Positions 1 to 7,994 of a stretch of DNA of 64,000 nucleotides are shown here, one piece after another; within the stretch, counting starts at the first letter, position 1; every line of letters begins with the position of its first letter. Made by a program: the position numbers and the translations under genes. Source of the DNA: Ferrovibrio sp046297895 (GTDB lineage Bacteria; Pseudomonadota; Alphaproteobacteria; Ferrovibrionales; Ferrovibrionaceae); the NCBI RefSeq assembly GCF_046297895.1, contig NZ_JBKBHC010000004.1, positions 328,099 to 392,098 on the forward strand, read 5' to 3'. The notes beneath the pieces were generated by a model. The model was not told where the DNA came from, did no database searches, and saw only the letters and a list, made by a program, of their open reading frames with translations.

Positions 1-2
1 AA

Positions 3-1439
3 TACAATCGCCTTGAACAGGCGCGCTCGGCCCTTGAAATCAATTTCGCCATCCTGTTCCTGCTGATCTCGCTATTGCTGTTGCTCGCCGCGATCTGGTT
101 TGCGTTGCTCATCGCCAACCGACTGGTGGCGCCGATCGGCGAAGTGGTGGGTGCAGCCGAACGTATCCGCAGCGGAGACCTCACCGCGCGCGTGACCGAG
201 CGTGCCGACGATGACGAAATCGCCACCCTGGGCCGCACCTTCAACCGCATGACAGGCCAGCTCGCCGCGCAGCAGGCCGAACTGATCGCTGCCAATCGCC
301 AACTTGATGAACGGCGCCGTTTCACTGAAACGGTGCTCGGTGGAGTCTCGGCCGGTGTGATCGGTATCGACCCGCAGGGAATGGTCACCCTGCCGAATCC
401 CTCGGCGCAGGCGATGCTGCAGAAAAGCTTTGACGAGATGGTGGGACGGCCCTTCGCCGAGGTTGCGCCTGAAATGGCCGGGCTTTACGAACGTCTGGCG
501 GGGAGCACAAGCGAAGCGGTCGAACGCGGCCAGGTGATCGTGTCGCGGCCCGATGGAAACCGGACCCTGCTTGTGCGGATCGCCCGGGAATCGACTGGCA
601 ACGAACTGCTTGGTTATGTCGCCACGTTCGATGATGTCAGCGAACTGATGGCGGCGCAGCGCAATGCCGCCTGGGCCGATATTGCCCGCCGCATCGCTCA
701 TGAAATCAAGAACCCGCTGACCCCGATCCAGCTTTCCGCCGAACGGCTCAAACGCAAGTATCTGAAGGAAGTGCAGACGGATCCGGAGATTTTCTCGCAA
801 TGCACCGACACGATCATCCGCCAGGTGGGCGATATCGGCCGTATGGTGGATGAATTCTCTACCTTTGCCCGGATGCCGCGGCCGGTCTACCGGGAAGAGG
901 ACCTGGGACAACTGGTGCGCCAGGGCGTATTCATGCAGCAGGTGGCGCGCAACGATATCCGGTTCGAAAGTTTTGTTCCCGCCGATCCTGTGCATCTGAG
1001 CTGCGATGCACGGCAGATCGCCCAGGTGCTGACCAACATCCTGCAGAATGCAATAGACGCAATCGATGGCCGCGAACGCCACGCTGGCGAAAGCCTACCC
1101 GCGGGCCAGATTACGGTCTCGCTGACGGTAGCGTCCGGGGCGGCGGAAATCGCCGTGCAGGATAATGGCCGGGGCTTGCCGGCCGAGAACCGGGAGCGGT
1201 TGTTCGAGCCCTATGTGACGACCCGCAGCAAAGGCACAGGGCTGGGGCTGGCGATCGTAAAGAAGATCATCGAGGAACATGGCGGCAGCATCACCCTGAC
1301 GGACGTTGCGGCAGTTGATCCGGCAGGCGGAAGTGGTAGCTTGGCGCGGATTCGCCTGCCGCATCTTGTTGTCGGTCATCCCGATGCGGCCGAGCCGGGC
1401 GCCCAGGCAGAGACGGGCCGTATAGTTAGGATCGAGTAG
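3..1439 (+). CDS. ntrY: Nitrogen regulation sensor histidine kinase NtrY (3' part)
   Basis: Inner-membrane sensor kinase that phosphorylates NtrX. The reading frame is open from base 3, so the start lies upstream of the window; about 478 residues are visible. In order they hold a hydrophobic segment (about 48-120), a HAMP linker, a PAS domain, the HisKA phosphoacceptor box (RIAHEIKNPLTPIQ, about 690-730) and a HATPase domain with N box (LQNAIDA), G1 (DNGRGLP) and G2 (GTGLGLAI). The stop is followed two bases later by ntrX, as is usual for this pair. The NPLTPIQ form of the H box is typical of NtrY rather than NtrB. Confidence 0.95.
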   Translation, partial: YNRLEQARSALEINFAILFLLISLLLLLAAIWFALLIANRLVAPIGEVVGAAERIRSGDLTARVTERADDDEIATLGRTFNRMTGQLAAQQAELIAANRQLDERRRFTETVLGGVSAGVIGIDPQGMVTLPNPSAQAMLQKSFDEMVGRPFAEVAPEMAGLYERLAGSTSEAVERGQVIVSRPDGNRTLLVRIARESTGNELLGYVATFDDVSELMAAQRNAAWADIARRIAHEIKNPLTPIQLSAERLKRKYLKEVQTDPEIFSQCTDTIIRQVGDIGRMVDEFSTFARMPRPVYREEDLGQLVRQGVFMQQVARNDIRFESFVPADPVHLSCDARQIAQVLTNILQNAIDAIDGRERHAGESLPAGQITVSLTVASGAAEIAVQDNGRGLPAENRERLFEPYVTTRSKGTGLGLAIVKKIIEEHGGSITLTDVAAVDPAGGSGSLARIRLPHLVVGHPDAAEPGAQAETGRIVRIE

Positions 1440-1441
1440 CC

Positions 1442-2833
1442 ATGGCGCGTGACATTCTGATTGTCGACGACGAAGCCGATATCCGTAATCTGATCGCCGG
1501 CATCCTGCAGGACGAAGGATACGAGACGCGTCTGGCCGCGGATTCCGTCGGCGCATTGCGGGAAATCGAGGCGCGCCGACCCAACGCGGTGATCCTGGAT
1601 ATCTGGCTGCAGGGCAGCAAGCTCGACGGCCTGGAGATTCTCGACCGCATCGTGCGCGATCATGCAAATGTGCCTGTGATCATGATCTCGGGGCACGGGA
1701 ATATCGAAACTGCCGTTTCCGCCATCAAGCGGGGCGCCTATGACTATATCGAGAAACCGTTCAAGAGCGACCGCCTCCTGCTGCTGGTCGATCGGGCGTT
1801 GGAGCAGGCACGCCTGAAACGCGAGAACGAAGACCTGCGTCAGATGTCGGGCGGTGTGCCAGAGCTGATCGGTTCTTCGCCTGCCATTGTCGCGCTGCGG
1901 CAGGCGATTGAGCGGGTTGCGCCCACCAACAGCCGGGTGCTGGTCGCGGGTCCGCCCGGATCGGGGAAGGAATTGGTCGCGCGCCTGCTGCACAAGCGCT
2001 CTCGCCGGGCTGGCGGCCCATTTGTCAGCCTCAATGTCGCGGCAATGACTTCAGACCGCGTCGAGGCCCAGCTTTTTGGCATCGAGGAATCGGTGAACGG
2101 GCAGCGTCAGCACCGCATCGGCGTTCTCGAAGAAGCGCATGGCGGCACGCTGTTCCTGGACGAAGTGGCGGAAATGTCCGCCGAGGCACAAGCGAAACTG
2201 TTGCGGGTGCTGACCGAGCAGGGCTTCGAGCGGGTCGGCGGGCGTACCCGGGTGCAGGTTGATGTTCGCATCATCTCCAGCACGACGCATGACCTTGCCG
2301 TGCGAGTCGGGCAGGGCAGTTTCAGGCAGGACCTGTTTCACAGATTGAATGTCGTGCCGCTGAAAGTGGCTGCCTTGCGTGACCGCCGCGAGGACATCCC
2401 GCTTTTGGCCAGGCATTTCGCCCGCGTGGAGGCGCAACGGCAGGGTGTGCCCGAGCGGGAGCTGGCCGAAGACGCGCTGCTGGCCCTGCAATCGGCGGAA
2501 TGGCCGGGCAATGTCCGGGAACTGCGGAATGCCGTTGCGCGCCTGCTGATCATGATGCCTACGGACCAGAAGGGCGCGATCCATGCCGATATGCTGCCCT
2601 CGGACCTGGGTGCCACGCCGCCTATTGCGTTGCGACCGGAGACGACGACCGAGGTGATGGCGTTGCCCCTGCGTGACGCGCGCGAGATGTTCGAGCGCGA
2701 ATATCTTCTCGCCCAGATAACGCGCTTCGGCGGCAACGTCTCGCGCACGGCCAGCTTCATCGGCATGGAGCGCTCTGCCCTGCACCGCAAGCTGAAGGCG
2801 CTTGGCGTCGTCAATCTTGACCGCAACGGCTAA
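1442..2833 (+). CDS. ntrX: Response regulator NtrX, AAA+ type
   Basis: Partner of NtrY, 463 residues. The receiver domain carries the phosphoacceptor Asp53 in VILDIW. An AAA+ domain follows with Walker A GPPGSGKE (about 170-177) and Walker B TLFLDE (about 236-241), then a C-terminal Fis-type helix-turn-helix (about 425-455). The loop between them, where sigma54 activators carry GAFTGA, reads EESVNGQRQHR (about 215-225), so the sigma54-contacting motif is missing. This suggests DNA-binding regulation without classical sigma54 activation, which I recall being discussed for other alphaproteobacterial NtrX proteins. The start lies two bases after the ntrY stop. Confidence 0.95.
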   Translation: MARDILIVDDEADIRNLIAGILQDEGYETRLAADSVGALREIEARRPNAVILDIWLQGSKLDGLEILDRIVRDHANVPVIMISGHGNIETAVSAIKRGAYDYIEKPFKSDRLLLLVDRALEQARLKRENEDLRQMSGGVPELIGSSPAIVALRQAIERVAPTNSRVLVAGPPGSGKELVARLLHKRSRRAGGPFVSLNVAAMTSDRVEAQLFGIEESVNGQRQHRIGVLEEAHGGTLFLDEVAEMSAEAQAKLLRVLTEQGFERVGGRTRVQVDVRIISSTTHDLAVRVGQGSFRQDLFHRLNVVPLKVAALRDRREDIPLLARHFARVEAQRQGVPERELAEDALLALQSAEWPGNVRELRNAVARLLIMMPTDQKGAIHADMLPSDLGATPPIALRPETTTEVMALPLRDAREMFEREYLLAQITRFGGNVSRTASFIGMERSALHRKLKALGVVNLDRNG

Positions 2834-2851
2834 CGGGAACGGAAGGCTGCC

Positions 2852-4228
2852 ATGAAGGTGATCGTATGCGGTGCCGGATTGGTGGGGACCACCATTGCCC
2901 GGCAACTTGCTGCCGATGGCAACGAAGTGACGATGATCGATGTTTCGTCCGACCGGGCCAACAAGGCGGCGGAAAGCTATGACTTGCGCGGCATAGTCGG
3001 CCATGCATCGCACCCGGACGTTCTGGAGCAGGCCGGGGCTGCCGATTCCGACATGCTGATCGCGGTCACCTTCGCCGATGAAGTGAACATGGTGGCCTGC
3101 GAGGTGGCGCATGCCCTGTTCAATGTGCCCACCAAGATCGCGCGCGTGCGGGCGCAGAGTTATCTCAAGCCGGAATGGGCCGACCTGTTCAACCAGAAGC
3201 ACATTTCCATCGACTATATCATATCGCCTGAGATCGAGGTTGCGCGTGCCATTCACCGGCGCATCTTGACTCCTGGCGCTTTCGACATGATTCCATTCGC
3301 CGAGGACAGGCTTCGGCTGATAGGCGTTCGCCTGGAAGACGATTGTCCGGTTCTCAATACGCCATTGCGCCAGCTCACCGAGCTGTTTCCCGATTTGGCG
3401 ATCAATATATGCGCAATCAACAGAAATGGCGCTCTGCTGGTTCCCGACGCCGACGATCACTTGGAGGCGGGGGATGAGATTTATTTCTGCGCCCTGAAGG
3501 ACCATGTTCAGCGCGGCATGCGCCTGTTCGGGCATGAAGAGCGTGAGGCGCGACGCATCGTCCTGTGCGGCGGCGGCAATATCGGATTGTTCCTGGCCAG
3601 GGAAATCGCTGCGGCTCAGCCGTCGGTCCTGCTCAAGGTGGTGGAAGCCAACCGCAGCCGTGCCGAGTTCGTGGCCGGAGAGCTGAAGAACGCCGTTGTG
3701 TTGAACGGCGACTCCCTCGATATGGACATCCTGAACGAGGCGAAAGTCGGCGCGGCCGAAGCAATCATTTCCCTGACCAACGACGATGAAGTCAATATTT
3801 TGAGTTCCCTGTTGGCGAAGCGGGCCGGAGCCCAGCGCGCGATCACGCTGGTCAACAATCCGGCTTATGAGCCGTTGATTGGTTCGCTGGGGGTTGATGT
3901 CGTGGTCAATCCGAGGTCGACCACGGTCTCCTCGATCCTGCAGCATGTCCGTCGCGGCCGTATCCGCGGCGTCCACTCCCTGATGGATGGGGCGGCTGAG
4001 GTGATGGAGGCCGAGGCGGTGGAGACCAGTGCCCTGGTCGGCCGCCCGCTGGCAGAACTTGACCTGCCCGATGGCCTCATGATCGGTGCCATCATCCGGG
4101 GCGAGACGGTGATGATTGCGCGTGGAGACAGCGAGATCGAAGCGGGCGACCGGGTCATCCTTTTTGTCCGCCGCGATGCGGTGAAAAAAGTCGAGAAACT
4201 CTTCGCCGTGCGCCTCGAGTTCTTCTAA
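2852..4228 (+). CDS. trkA: Trk potassium uptake regulatory subunit TrkA
   Basis: Cytoplasmic NAD(H)-binding subunit that gates the Trk potassium channel, 458 residues, the usual family length. There are two RCK units, each with a Rossmann glycine motif: CGAGLVG near residue 6 and CGGGNIG near residue 233. Each is followed by a TrkA-C domain. It lies 18 bp after ntrX, the conserved alphaproteobacterial order. No trkH/trkG is visible nearby. Confidence 0.95.
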   Translation: MKVIVCGAGLVGTTIARQLAADGNEVTMIDVSSDRANKAAESYDLRGIVGHASHPDVLEQAGAADSDMLIAVTFADEVNMVACEVAHALFNVPTKIARVRAQSYLKPEWADLFNQKHISIDYIISPEIEVARAIHRRILTPGAFDMIPFAEDRLRLIGVRLEDDCPVLNTPLRQLTELFPDLAINICAINRNGALLVPDADDHLEAGDEIYFCALKDHVQRGMRLFGHEEREARRIVLCGGGNIGLFLAREIAAAQPSVLLKVVEANRSRAEFVAGELKNAVVLNGDSLDMDILNEAKVGAAEAIISLTNDDEVNILSSLLAKRAGAQRAITLVNNPAYEPLIGSLGVDVVVNPRSTTVSSILQHVRRGRIRGVHSLMDGAAEVMEAEAVETSALVGRPLAELDLPDGLMIGAIIRGETVMIARGDSEIEAGDRVILFVRRDAVKKVEKLFAVRLEFF

Positions 4229-4251
4229 TCCCCAGAAAGAGGTATTGTGCG

Positions 4252-5148
4252 ATGGCACGCGTTGTTTATGTCAACGGCCAGTATGTTCCCTATGGCCAGG
4301 CGGCCGTTCATGTGGAAGATCGCGGCTTTCAGTTTGCCGATGGCGTTTATGAAGTTATTGCGATTGTGAATGGCCGGCTGGTCGATGCCGAGGGCCACTT
4401 GGTGCGGCTGGAGCGCAGCCTCGATGAGCTGCGCATCCGGCACCCGATGACCCGGGCCGCCATGGCCATTGTTCTCAACGAGACGGTGCGGCGCAATCGG
4501 GTGAGGCAGGGTAACATTTACCTGCAGATCACCCGCGGGGCGGCGCGACGGGAATTTGCTTTTCCGGGCGACATCCCGCCCACGATGGTGGCCATCGCTC
4601 GCAGCGTTGACATGACCAAGGCGTCGGCGAATGCTGCAAAAGGCGTGGCGGCGATCACCCGGCCAGATATCCGCTGGGGGCGCTGCGACATCAAGACGGT
4701 CGGTCTGCTGCCGGCGGCGCTGGCCAAGCAGGCTGCGAAAGAGGCTGGGGCTTATGAAGCCTGGCTGGTCGACCGCGACGGGCATGTCACGGAAGGCAGT
4801 TCGTCCAATGCCTGGATCGTGACCAAGGACAATGTGCTGGTGACGCGCGCACCCAGCACGGCCATTCTGGGCGGCATCACACGCAGTGCCGTGCTGGAAC
4901 TCGCGCGCCGCGAAGGCCTGGCGGTGGAAATTCGCAGCTTCACGGTGGCCGAGGCACTGGCGGCGAAAGAGGCCTTCGTCACCTCGACGACTTCCTATGC
5001 CATGCCGGTCGTCAGCCTTGACGGCAAGCCGATCGGCAATGGCGGCCCTGGCGTGATGGTGGCCAGGCTGCGGGCGTTGTACGAGGCCCATGCCGCGAGC
5101 CATGGCCTTGGCAAGGCGGACTGGGAGGCAGGCTTTATCGCCCCGTGA
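4252..5148 (+). CDS. dat: D-amino-acid aminotransferase, class IV
   Basis: PLP-dependent fold-type IV transaminase of 298 residues that interconverts D-alanine and D-glutamate or related substrates. Visible are the N-terminal VNGQYVPYGQAAVHVEDRGF block, the likely Schiff-base lysine Lys148 in CDIKTVGLLP, the cofactor-binding TEGSSSNAW block and a C-terminal TTSYAMPV segment. The start has an upstream AGAAAGAGG purine stretch. It sits between trkA and hfq. A branched-chain aminotransferase is less likely, given the length and the Dat-like N-terminus. Confidence 0.85.
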   Translation: MARVVYVNGQYVPYGQAAVHVEDRGFQFADGVYEVIAIVNGRLVDAEGHLVRLERSLDELRIRHPMTRAAMAIVLNETVRRNRVRQGNIYLQITRGAARREFAFPGDIPPTMVAIARSVDMTKASANAAKGVAAITRPDIRWGRCDIKTVGLLPAALAKQAAKEAGAYEAWLVDRDGHVTEGSSSNAWIVTKDNVLVTRAPSTAILGGITRSAVLELARREGLAVEIRSFTVAEALAAKEAFVTSTTSYAMPVVSLDGKPIGNGGPGVMVARLRALYEAHAASHGLGKADWEAGFIAP

Positions 5149-5305
5149 GGTGACGGAGGTCACAACCGAGGGGTGCGGGCGCCTTCCTGCGCCGGAAACC
5201 GCCATTGTTTTGCCACTTTCGCGAATTAATGATTTAATCTGCGAATGCGTGGGGCTGCGGCCGCCGCCTCCGCACATGCGATCCGGTAAGACTTGGCCGG
5301 ATTGT

Positions 5306-5346
5306 GAAAAAAACAAAACAAAGACAACAAGATAAGAAAAGAAAGG
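5306..5346 (+). promoter_or_regulatory. A-rich hfq leader, possible Hfq self-binding site
   Basis: Forty bases just before hfq are almost entirely A with scattered G and C, in a genome that is otherwise GC-rich. Runs of A-purine-N triplets are the known ligand of the Hfq distal face, and hfq autorepression through its leader is described in other bacteria. The stretch ends in the likely ribosome-binding purines. The sequence bias is seen; autoregulation is inferred. Confidence 0.4.
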
Positions 5347-5356
5347 TCCAACAACG

Positions 5357-5629
5357 ATGGCCGCCGACAAGCCTCAGAACGTCCAGGATGTCTTCCTCAA
5401 TCACATCCGTAAAACAAAAACTCCGGTTACGGTCTTTCTCGTGAATGGTGTCAAGCTCCAGGGCATCATCAGCTGGTTCGACAATTTCTCGGTGCTGCTG
5501 CGCCGGGACGGTCATATGCAGCTGGTCTACAAGCACGCCATTTCCACCGTGATGCCGTCTGGCCCGATCCAGCTCTTCGACCCGGCAGCTCAGGGCGGTG
5601 CCGGTCAGGCGCAGGGGGAGCAGGGCTAA
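5357..5629 (+). CDS. hfq: RNA chaperone Hfq
   Basis: Hexameric Sm-like RNA chaperone, 90 residues. The Sm1 region runs from LNHIRKTKTPVTVFLVNG to about residue 50, and the Sm2 signature YKHAIST carries the conserved Tyr-Lys-His of the proximal face. The C-terminal tail is short and rich in Gln, Gly and Ala. A 208-bp gap before it probably holds its promoter. hflX follows, as in most proteobacteria. Confidence 0.97.
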   Translation: MAADKPQNVQDVFLNHIRKTKTPVTVFLVNGVKLQGIISWFDNFSVLLRRDGHMQLVYKHAISTVMPSGPIQLFDPAAQGGAGQAQGEQG

Positions 5630-5686
5630 GGCTTTTTTGCTCCCGGTGGCGATGTCCGGGTTGGTAAACGCCCGGGCTTTGCTTAT

Positions 5687-7024
5687 ATGGCGATAATGCC
5701 AGATCACATCGAAAGCGGCGACGAGCGCACGAGGCGTGCGCTCGTCCTGCACCCCACACTTAAATCTCCCGGTCCCAAGGCTACGGCTGCGGATACGCGC
5801 CGCCGTCCGGAAGCGCGCCTGGCCGAGGCCGTCGGCCTGGCTGCCGCCATCGATCTTGAGGTTGTGCATGCCGAGGTGGTCTGGCTGGCGGCCTGGCGGC
5901 CTTCGACCCTGATCGGCAGCGGCAAGACCGAGGAACTCGCGGCGTGGATCGCCGAGCATCCGGTCGATGTCGTGATCGTGGATGCGGCCGTCACCCCGGT
6001 CCAGCAGCGCAACCTGGAGCGCGCGCTGAAGGCCAAGGTGATCGACCGCACCGGCCTGATCCTTGAAATCTTCGGCGCCCGCGCACGCACCAAGGAAGGG
6101 CGGCTGCAGGTGGAACTGGCGCACCTGAACTACCAGCGCTCGCGCCTGGTGCGATCCTGGACCCACCTTGAACGCCAGCGCGGCGGTTTCGGCTTTCTCG
6201 GCGGTCCCGGCGAAAGCCAGCTTGAGATTGACCGCCGTCTGATCGGCGAACGCATCGCCCGCATCAAACTGGATCTGGAGCAGGTTGTGAATACCCGCTC
6301 GCTGCATCGTCGTGCGCGGCAGAAGGTGCCCTATCCGGTGGTGGCCCTGGTGGGCTACACCAATGCCGGCAAATCCACTCTGTTCAACCGCCTGACCGAG
6401 GCCCGGGTGCTGGCCAAGGATCTGCTGTTCGCCACCCTGGATCCGACCATGCGCACCGTGCGGCTGCCGTCTGGCCGGAACGTGATCCTCAGCGACACCG
6501 TTGGTTTCATCTCCGAACTGCCGACTCATCTGGTCGCGGCGTTCCGCGCCACGCTGGAAGAGGTGATCTCGGCCGACCTGATCTTGCATGTGCGCGACAT
6601 GTCGCACCCCGATTGCGAGGCACAGGCAGGCGATGTGCGCGATGTACTCGCTTCGCTCGGCGTGACCGAGGAGAGCGGCCATCGCTTGCTTGAGGCCTGG
6701 AACAAGTCTGATCAGCTCGAACCGGAGGCGCGTGAAGCGCTGCAGAACCAGGCGGCTCGACAGCAGGACGCCATCGTGATCTCTGCCTTGGAAGGTGCGG
6801 GCTGCGATACCCTGCTGCAACGGATCGATGCCATGCTGGGCAGCGACCGTGTCGAACTGGCCGTCACGCTCGATGCCGGCGATGGTGCCGCTTTGGCCTG
6901 GTTGCACAGGCATGGCGAGGTGCTGGCCATGCAGGAGCAGGACGGCCATCTCAAATTGTCGGTCGCGCTGTCGCAGGCCGAGGCCGGCAAATGGCTTAAA
7001 CGGCAGGAAGGACAGCGGGCATGA
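5687..7024 (+). CDS. hflX: Ribosome-associated GTPase HflX
   Basis: GTPase that binds and splits stalled 70S ribosomes, 445 residues. It has an N-terminal HflX domain with the glycine-rich GFGFLGGPGESQLEIDRR signature (about residues 165-185) and a G domain with G1 GYTNAGKST, G3 DTVGF and G4 NKSD. Two in-frame ATGs (5687 and 5696) are both poorly supported by a ribosome-binding site. It overlaps the next gene by 4 bp (ATGA), implying translational coupling. Confidence 0.95.
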   Translation: MAIMPDHIESGDERTRRALVLHPTLKSPGPKATAADTRRRPEARLAEAVGLAAAIDLEVVHAEVVWLAAWRPSTLIGSGKTEELAAWIAEHPVDVVIVDAAVTPVQQRNLERALKAKVIDRTGLILEIFGARARTKEGRLQVELAHLNYQRSRLVRSWTHLERQRGGFGFLGGPGESQLEIDRRLIGERIARIKLDLEQVVNTRSLHRRARQKVPYPVVALVGYTNAGKSTLFNRLTEARVLAKDLLFATLDPTMRTVRLPSGRNVILSDTVGFISELPTHLVAAFRATLEEVISADLILHVRDMSHPDCEAQAGDVRDVLASLGVTEESGHRLLEAWNKSDQLEPEAREALQNQAARQQDAIVISALEGAGCDTLLQRIDAMLGSDRVELAVTLDAGDGAALAWLHRHGEVLAMQEQDGHLKLSVALSQAEAGKWLKRQEGQRA

Positions 7025-7851
7025 CTGCAAGAATCGACATGGACGTCGTGCGGCTGCTGATCGAGGAGGCGGCCCGCACGGTGATCATGCCGCGGTTTCG
7101 GCAGCTCAAGACCGGCGATATCGACCAGAAAGCCGGGCCGCATGATGTCGTTACCATTGCGGACAAGGATTCCGAGGCCTTCCTGACGCCTCGGCTGCAG
7201 GCCCTTGTCCCGGGCTCGACCGTCGTGGGCGAGGAGGCGGCCAGCGCCGACGAGGCGATCATGGATGCGCTGCGCCGGCCGGGCGCGGCCTGGCTAATCG
7301 ATCCCGTGGATGGCACTGCCAATTTTGCCGTCGGCAATGCCCTGTTCGCAGTGATGGTGTCTCTGGTTCAGGATGGCGATGCGGTGGCGAGCTGGATCCA
7401 TGATCCGGTACGCGGCATCACGGCGATGGCCGAGAAAGGCGCCGGCGCATGGATGCGCGAGTCCGATGGTAGCCAGCGCCGGCTGGCCACGCCAAAACCG
7501 CCCTCGCTGGCACATCTGTCGGGCGCGCCCAACATCCGCTATGGCGACCGTGATTTTGCCGCCCGTATCGGCCATCGTGCCGATAAAACGGCCGGCGTGC
7601 TGATCCTGCGCTGCGCCGGCCAGGAATACCTCGCCATCGCCGATGGCCACATCCATTACGCCGTCTACAATCGCGCCCTGCCATGGGATCATGCGGCCGG
7701 CTGCCTGCTGATCACCGAGGCCGGCGGCATCGCCAAACGGCTGGATGGCAGCCTCTATCGCGCCGCCGACAAACCCTGGGGCAGTCCCCTCGTCGCTGCC
7801 TGTGGCGAAGACCAATGGAATTGGCTGAAAACCAATATTTTTGACCCCTGA
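7021..7851 (+). CDS. Inositol monophosphatase family protein
   Basis: Mg-dependent sugar/inositol phosphatase superfamily member of 276 residues. Metal-site motifs visible are GEEA (about residue 65), IDPVDGTANF (about 97-106) and the C-terminal WDHAAG (about 221-226). The substrate could be inositol-1-phosphate, histidinol phosphate or a 3',5'-bisphosphate nucleotide; the sequence alone does not decide. It overlaps hflX by 4 bp, so it is probably co-transcribed. Confidence 0.85.
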   Translation: MTARIDMDVVRLLIEEAARTVIMPRFRQLKTGDIDQKAGPHDVVTIADKDSEAFLTPRLQALVPGSTVVGEEAASADEAIMDALRRPGAAWLIDPVDGTANFAVGNALFAVMVSLVQDGDAVASWIHDPVRGITAMAEKGAGAWMRESDGSQRRLATPKPPSLAHLSGAPNIRYGDRDFAARIGHRADKTAGVLILRCAGQEYLAIADGHIHYAVYNRALPWDHAAGCLLITEAGGIAKRLDGSLYRAADKPWGSPLVAACGEDQWNWLKTNIFDP

Positions 7852-7994
7852 TTTCCCCCCCTGCGGAGGGGCGCCCGGCATTGCTGCGATGGCCCTCGCC
7901 ATGGTAGTTTTTCGGGCCTGATTCCAGGGCCGGAAACGGCCTGTTCGGGCATCCCGATTCGACTTCAAAAACCCTTATTCCGGACGCCCGTTTC

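Noticed and set aside
2051..4258. A 735-codon open frame antisense to ntrX and trkA
   Set aside because: Same reason: it is a shadow of two certain genes and shows no family motif.
5090..5335. Small gene between dat and hfq
   Set aside because: The 81-codon frame starts inside dat, has no ribosome-binding site and covers the likely hfq promoter region.
5616..5644. Terminator overlapping the hfq stop
   Set aside because: A 7-bp stem with a 15-base loop can be drawn, but it is followed by CGGTGG instead of a T-run, and hflX is usually co-transcribed with hfq.
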